The notes beneath the pieces are model-generated. The model was given only the letters and a program-made list of their open reading frames with translations. It was not told where the DNA came from and made no database searches. A stretch of DNA of 6,975 nucleotides from a candidate division FCPU426 bacterium (GTDB lineage: Bacteria > Oederibacteriota > PGYV01 > Palsa-1178), in the NCBI GenBank assembly GCA_003167475.1, contig PMTB01000256.1:1-6975 (forward strand). The letters run 5' to 3'. Below, piece by piece: positions 5,933 to 6,975 of this stretch; the first letter of the stretch is position 1; each line of letters starts with the position of its first letter. Made by a program: the position numbers and the translations under genes.

Positions 5933-6211
5933 ATGTATTTCATCTACATCCTAAAATGTCGTGACAACAGTTTTTACGTCGGCTCCACCAGCGACCTTTC
6001 AAGAAGGCTGAAAGAACACAACACCAACCACGGCGGAGCCCACACAAAACTAATAACCCCGGTTACACTTGTCCATCAGGAAGCGTTTGAAACCGAGTCC
6101 AAAGCAAGGTTTAGGGAAAAACAAATTAAGGGCTGGTCAAGGAAAAAGAAACAGGCATTAATAGACGGCAATAAAGAGCTTCTGGTAAGTTTATCAAAAT
6201 CAAATTCCTGA
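5933..6211 (+). CDS. GIY-YIG nuclease superfamily protein (small, UPF0213/YhbQ-like)
   Basis: This 92-residue single-domain protein has the GIY-YIG nuclease fold. Visible landmarks are FIYILKC (Tyr5 in the GIY position), FYVGST (Tyr15, Gly17 in the YIG position), RRLKEHN with Arg24/Arg25 and His29, GGAHTK (34-39), and FREKQIKGWSRKKKQALI (60-77) with Glu62 as the likely metal ligand. The key catalytic residues appear intact, so nuclease activity is plausible; the cellular role of the stand-alone family is poorly known. The start is ATG 5933 with AAGGGG at 5921-5926 as ribosome site. It directly follows the 46-bp REP-like array and is followed by another hairpin. Genes of this type occur as scattered accessory genes in many genomes. 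The basic C-terminus (KGWSRKKK) suits nucleic-acid binding. Whether it acts on the adjacent repeats is unknown. Confidence 0.9.
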   Translation: MYFIYILKCRDNSFYVGSTSDLSRRLKEHNTNHGGAHTKLITPVTLVHQEAFETESKARFREKQIKGWSRKKKQALIDGNKELLVSLSKSNS

Positions 6212-6216
6212 CTGTT

Positions 6217-6253
6217 GCCGGTTTCTTAATCCCCGCACTGCGTGGGAACCGGC
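6217..6253. repeat. Hairpin downstream of the GIY-YIG gene
   Basis: GCCGGTT (6217-6223) and AACCGGC (6247-6253) form a perfect 7-bp arm, with an inner CC-CAC/GTG-GG stem (6233-6238/6242-6246) interrupted by one bulged G. It lies 6 bp after the GIY-YIG stop. No clear T-run follows, so it is either a weak transcription end or a repeat element. Confidence 0.45.
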
Positions 6254-6384
6254 GCAATACCTGTCAATTTATCAGTCTGATGTCCAAAGGGACATACAAG
6301 ATAAACTAATGGTATTTTCATCCCAATAGTAATATAATAACAAGGAATTGTACGATATACAAAAAAGTTTATAGACTGACAATC

Positions 6385-6393
6385 GGGGGTGGG
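6385..6393 (+). promoter_or_regulatory. Ribosome-binding site that decides the ferritin-like start
   Basis: GGGGGTGGG lies 4 bp before ATG 6398. A GTG at 6389 in the same frame falls inside this purine-rich stretch and so is unlikely to be the start. A TATAAT at 6333-6338 upstream could be a -10 box, but no good -35 box is seen. Confidence 0.5.
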
Positions 6394-6397
6394 AATC

Positions 6398-6859
6398 ATG
6401 TACAGGACGCGTGAAGTTGTTGAAAGGCTTGCTGTTAATGAGGAAAAAGTAATGGAACTTTACTCTGTTTTCGGGGATGTATTCCCGGAACACAGGCAAT
6501 TCTGGAAGGATATTTCCGGGGAAGAAAAGCGGCATGCAGGCATGCTGCGTGAATTTGGCAACATTGTGGATGACAGAGATATAAAACTTGACCTGGATTA
6601 TATTAAACCGGAATCATTGGAAAAATCCATCAGTTTTCTTAGCGGCGAAATTGACAGGGCAAAAAACAAGGGCATGGATTGCAAGCAGGCTTTCGAGCTT
6701 GCAAGGACGATTGAAAAAGGAATAGTGGAATCGGATTGCTTTAAGATTTTTAACACCAATGTGAAGGATTTGGTGACGCTGTTCGGCGCGCTTCAGGCAG
6801 ATACCCGGCGGCATTGTCAGATGATGGACGAAAAATGCGAAATAATATGCAAGGAATGA
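6398..6859 (+). CDS. Ferritin/rubrerythrin-like four-helix protein
   Basis: This is a 153-residue, probably soluble cytoplasmic protein of four predicted helices, without signal peptide. Helix 1 (about 6-26) carries Glu15/Glu16; helix 2 has FPEHRQFWKDISGEEKRHA (29-47) with a clear ExxH (Glu43, His46); helix 3 has LARTIEKGIVESDCFKIF; helix 4 has LQADTRRHCQMMDE with His139. This matches the ferritin-like superfamily, where paired ExxH motifs bind two metal ions. In helix 4 the canonical glutamate three residues before the histidine is Thr136, with Asp135 next to it, so the metal site may be altered. There is no C-terminal rubredoxin CxxC domain; cysteines 140, 147 and 151 lie near the end. Iron or oxidative-stress work is possible but is inference. 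It is preceded by 186 bp of non-coding sequence and looks monocistronic. Confidence 0.65.
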   Translation: MYRTREVVERLAVNEEKVMELYSVFGDVFPEHRQFWKDISGEEKRHAGMLREFGNIVDDRDIKLDLDYIKPESLEKSISFLSGEIDRAKNKGMDCKQAFELARTIEKGIVESDCFKIFNTNVKDLVTLFGALQADTRRHCQMMDEKCEIICKE

Positions 6860-6899
6860 ACAGAAGCGAGGGTAGTACCGAGGGTAGAGATGGTGTGTA

Positions 6900-6974
6900 C
6901 CAGACCTCGAGTTAATAGTTGAGAAAACCGTATTGTTCAAGAGTGTATTTATTAACTATTAACTCGAGGTCTGG
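6900..6974. repeat. Perfect 21-bp inverted repeat at the right edge
   Basis: Bases 6900-6920 (beginning CCAGACCTCGAG) and 6954-6974 (ending CTCGAGGTCTGG) are exact reverse complements over 21 bp, separated by 33 bp. The arms contain the palindrome CTCGAG and end in GTTAATAGTT/AACTATTAAC. The window stops one base later, so the full extent is unknown. Just upstream, CGAGGGTAG occurs twice 12 bp apart (6867 and 6879). It may be a strong terminator-like hairpin, a miniature transposable element or a dispersed intergenic repeat. Confidence 0.75.
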
Positions 6975-6975
6975 C

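Noticed and set aside
6900..6974. Integron attC site
   Set aside because: The arms lack the paired RYYYAAC/GTTRRRY cores in the right order, and no integrase or cassette array is visible.
5630..6975. tRNA-Gln 3' end as an integration site with a direct repeat downstream
   Set aside because: I searched by eye for a second copy of the tRNA 3' end after 5657 and found none in the window, and there is no integrase gene.

Overview
The window reads as a chromosomal stretch from a bacterium with an outer-membrane style lipoprotein, the MEP isoprenoid pathway, and SpoVG. Ile codons are often ATA and Arg codons often AGG, and base composition is moderate. Gene order (TPR lipoprotein, ispE, spoVG, tRNA-Gln) mixes arrangements I know from Pseudomonas/Deltaproteobacteria and from Bacillus. 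This fits a deep-branching Gram-negative lineage, such as a deltaproteobacterial-type or candidate-phylum bacterium (Elusimicrobiota/Omnitrophota-like), but the phylum cannot be fixed from this sequence alone.

Left part (1-3754, all + strand): the 3' end of recG (replication-fork helicase); a metallo-beta-lactamase-fold hydrolase with its own likely promoter inside the recG tail; a structured intergenic segment with several competing hairpins; a stand-alone cyclic-nucleotide-binding-domain protein; and, 6 bp later, a long lipoprotein made almost wholly of TPR repeats.

Middle (3751-5657): ispE overlaps the TPR gene by 4 bp (GTGA) and is followed 23 bp later by spoVG. A second, 91 %-identical spoVG lies 134 bp further on, behind an AT-rich spacer carrying a 9-bp inverted repeat. 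A tRNA-Gln(UUG) with encoded CCA and a good sigma-70-type promoter follows. In several other bacteria this tRNA-Gln is followed by prs-ctc-pth; here it is not.

Right part (5658-6975): the region after the tRNA looks accessory. It holds a palindrome, a tandem array of 46-bp units built on the REP-like core CTGAGCCYGTCGAAGCGCC, a small GIY-YIG nuclease-family gene, another hairpin, a small ferritin/rubrerythrin-like protein, and a perfect 21-bp inverted repeat at the window's right edge. No CRISPR array, prophage or complete insertion sequence is visible. The most interesting items are the tandem spoVG pair, the repeat array next to a GIY-YIG gene, the hydrolase/cNMP-sensor pair with a structured leader, and the terminal inverted repeat.
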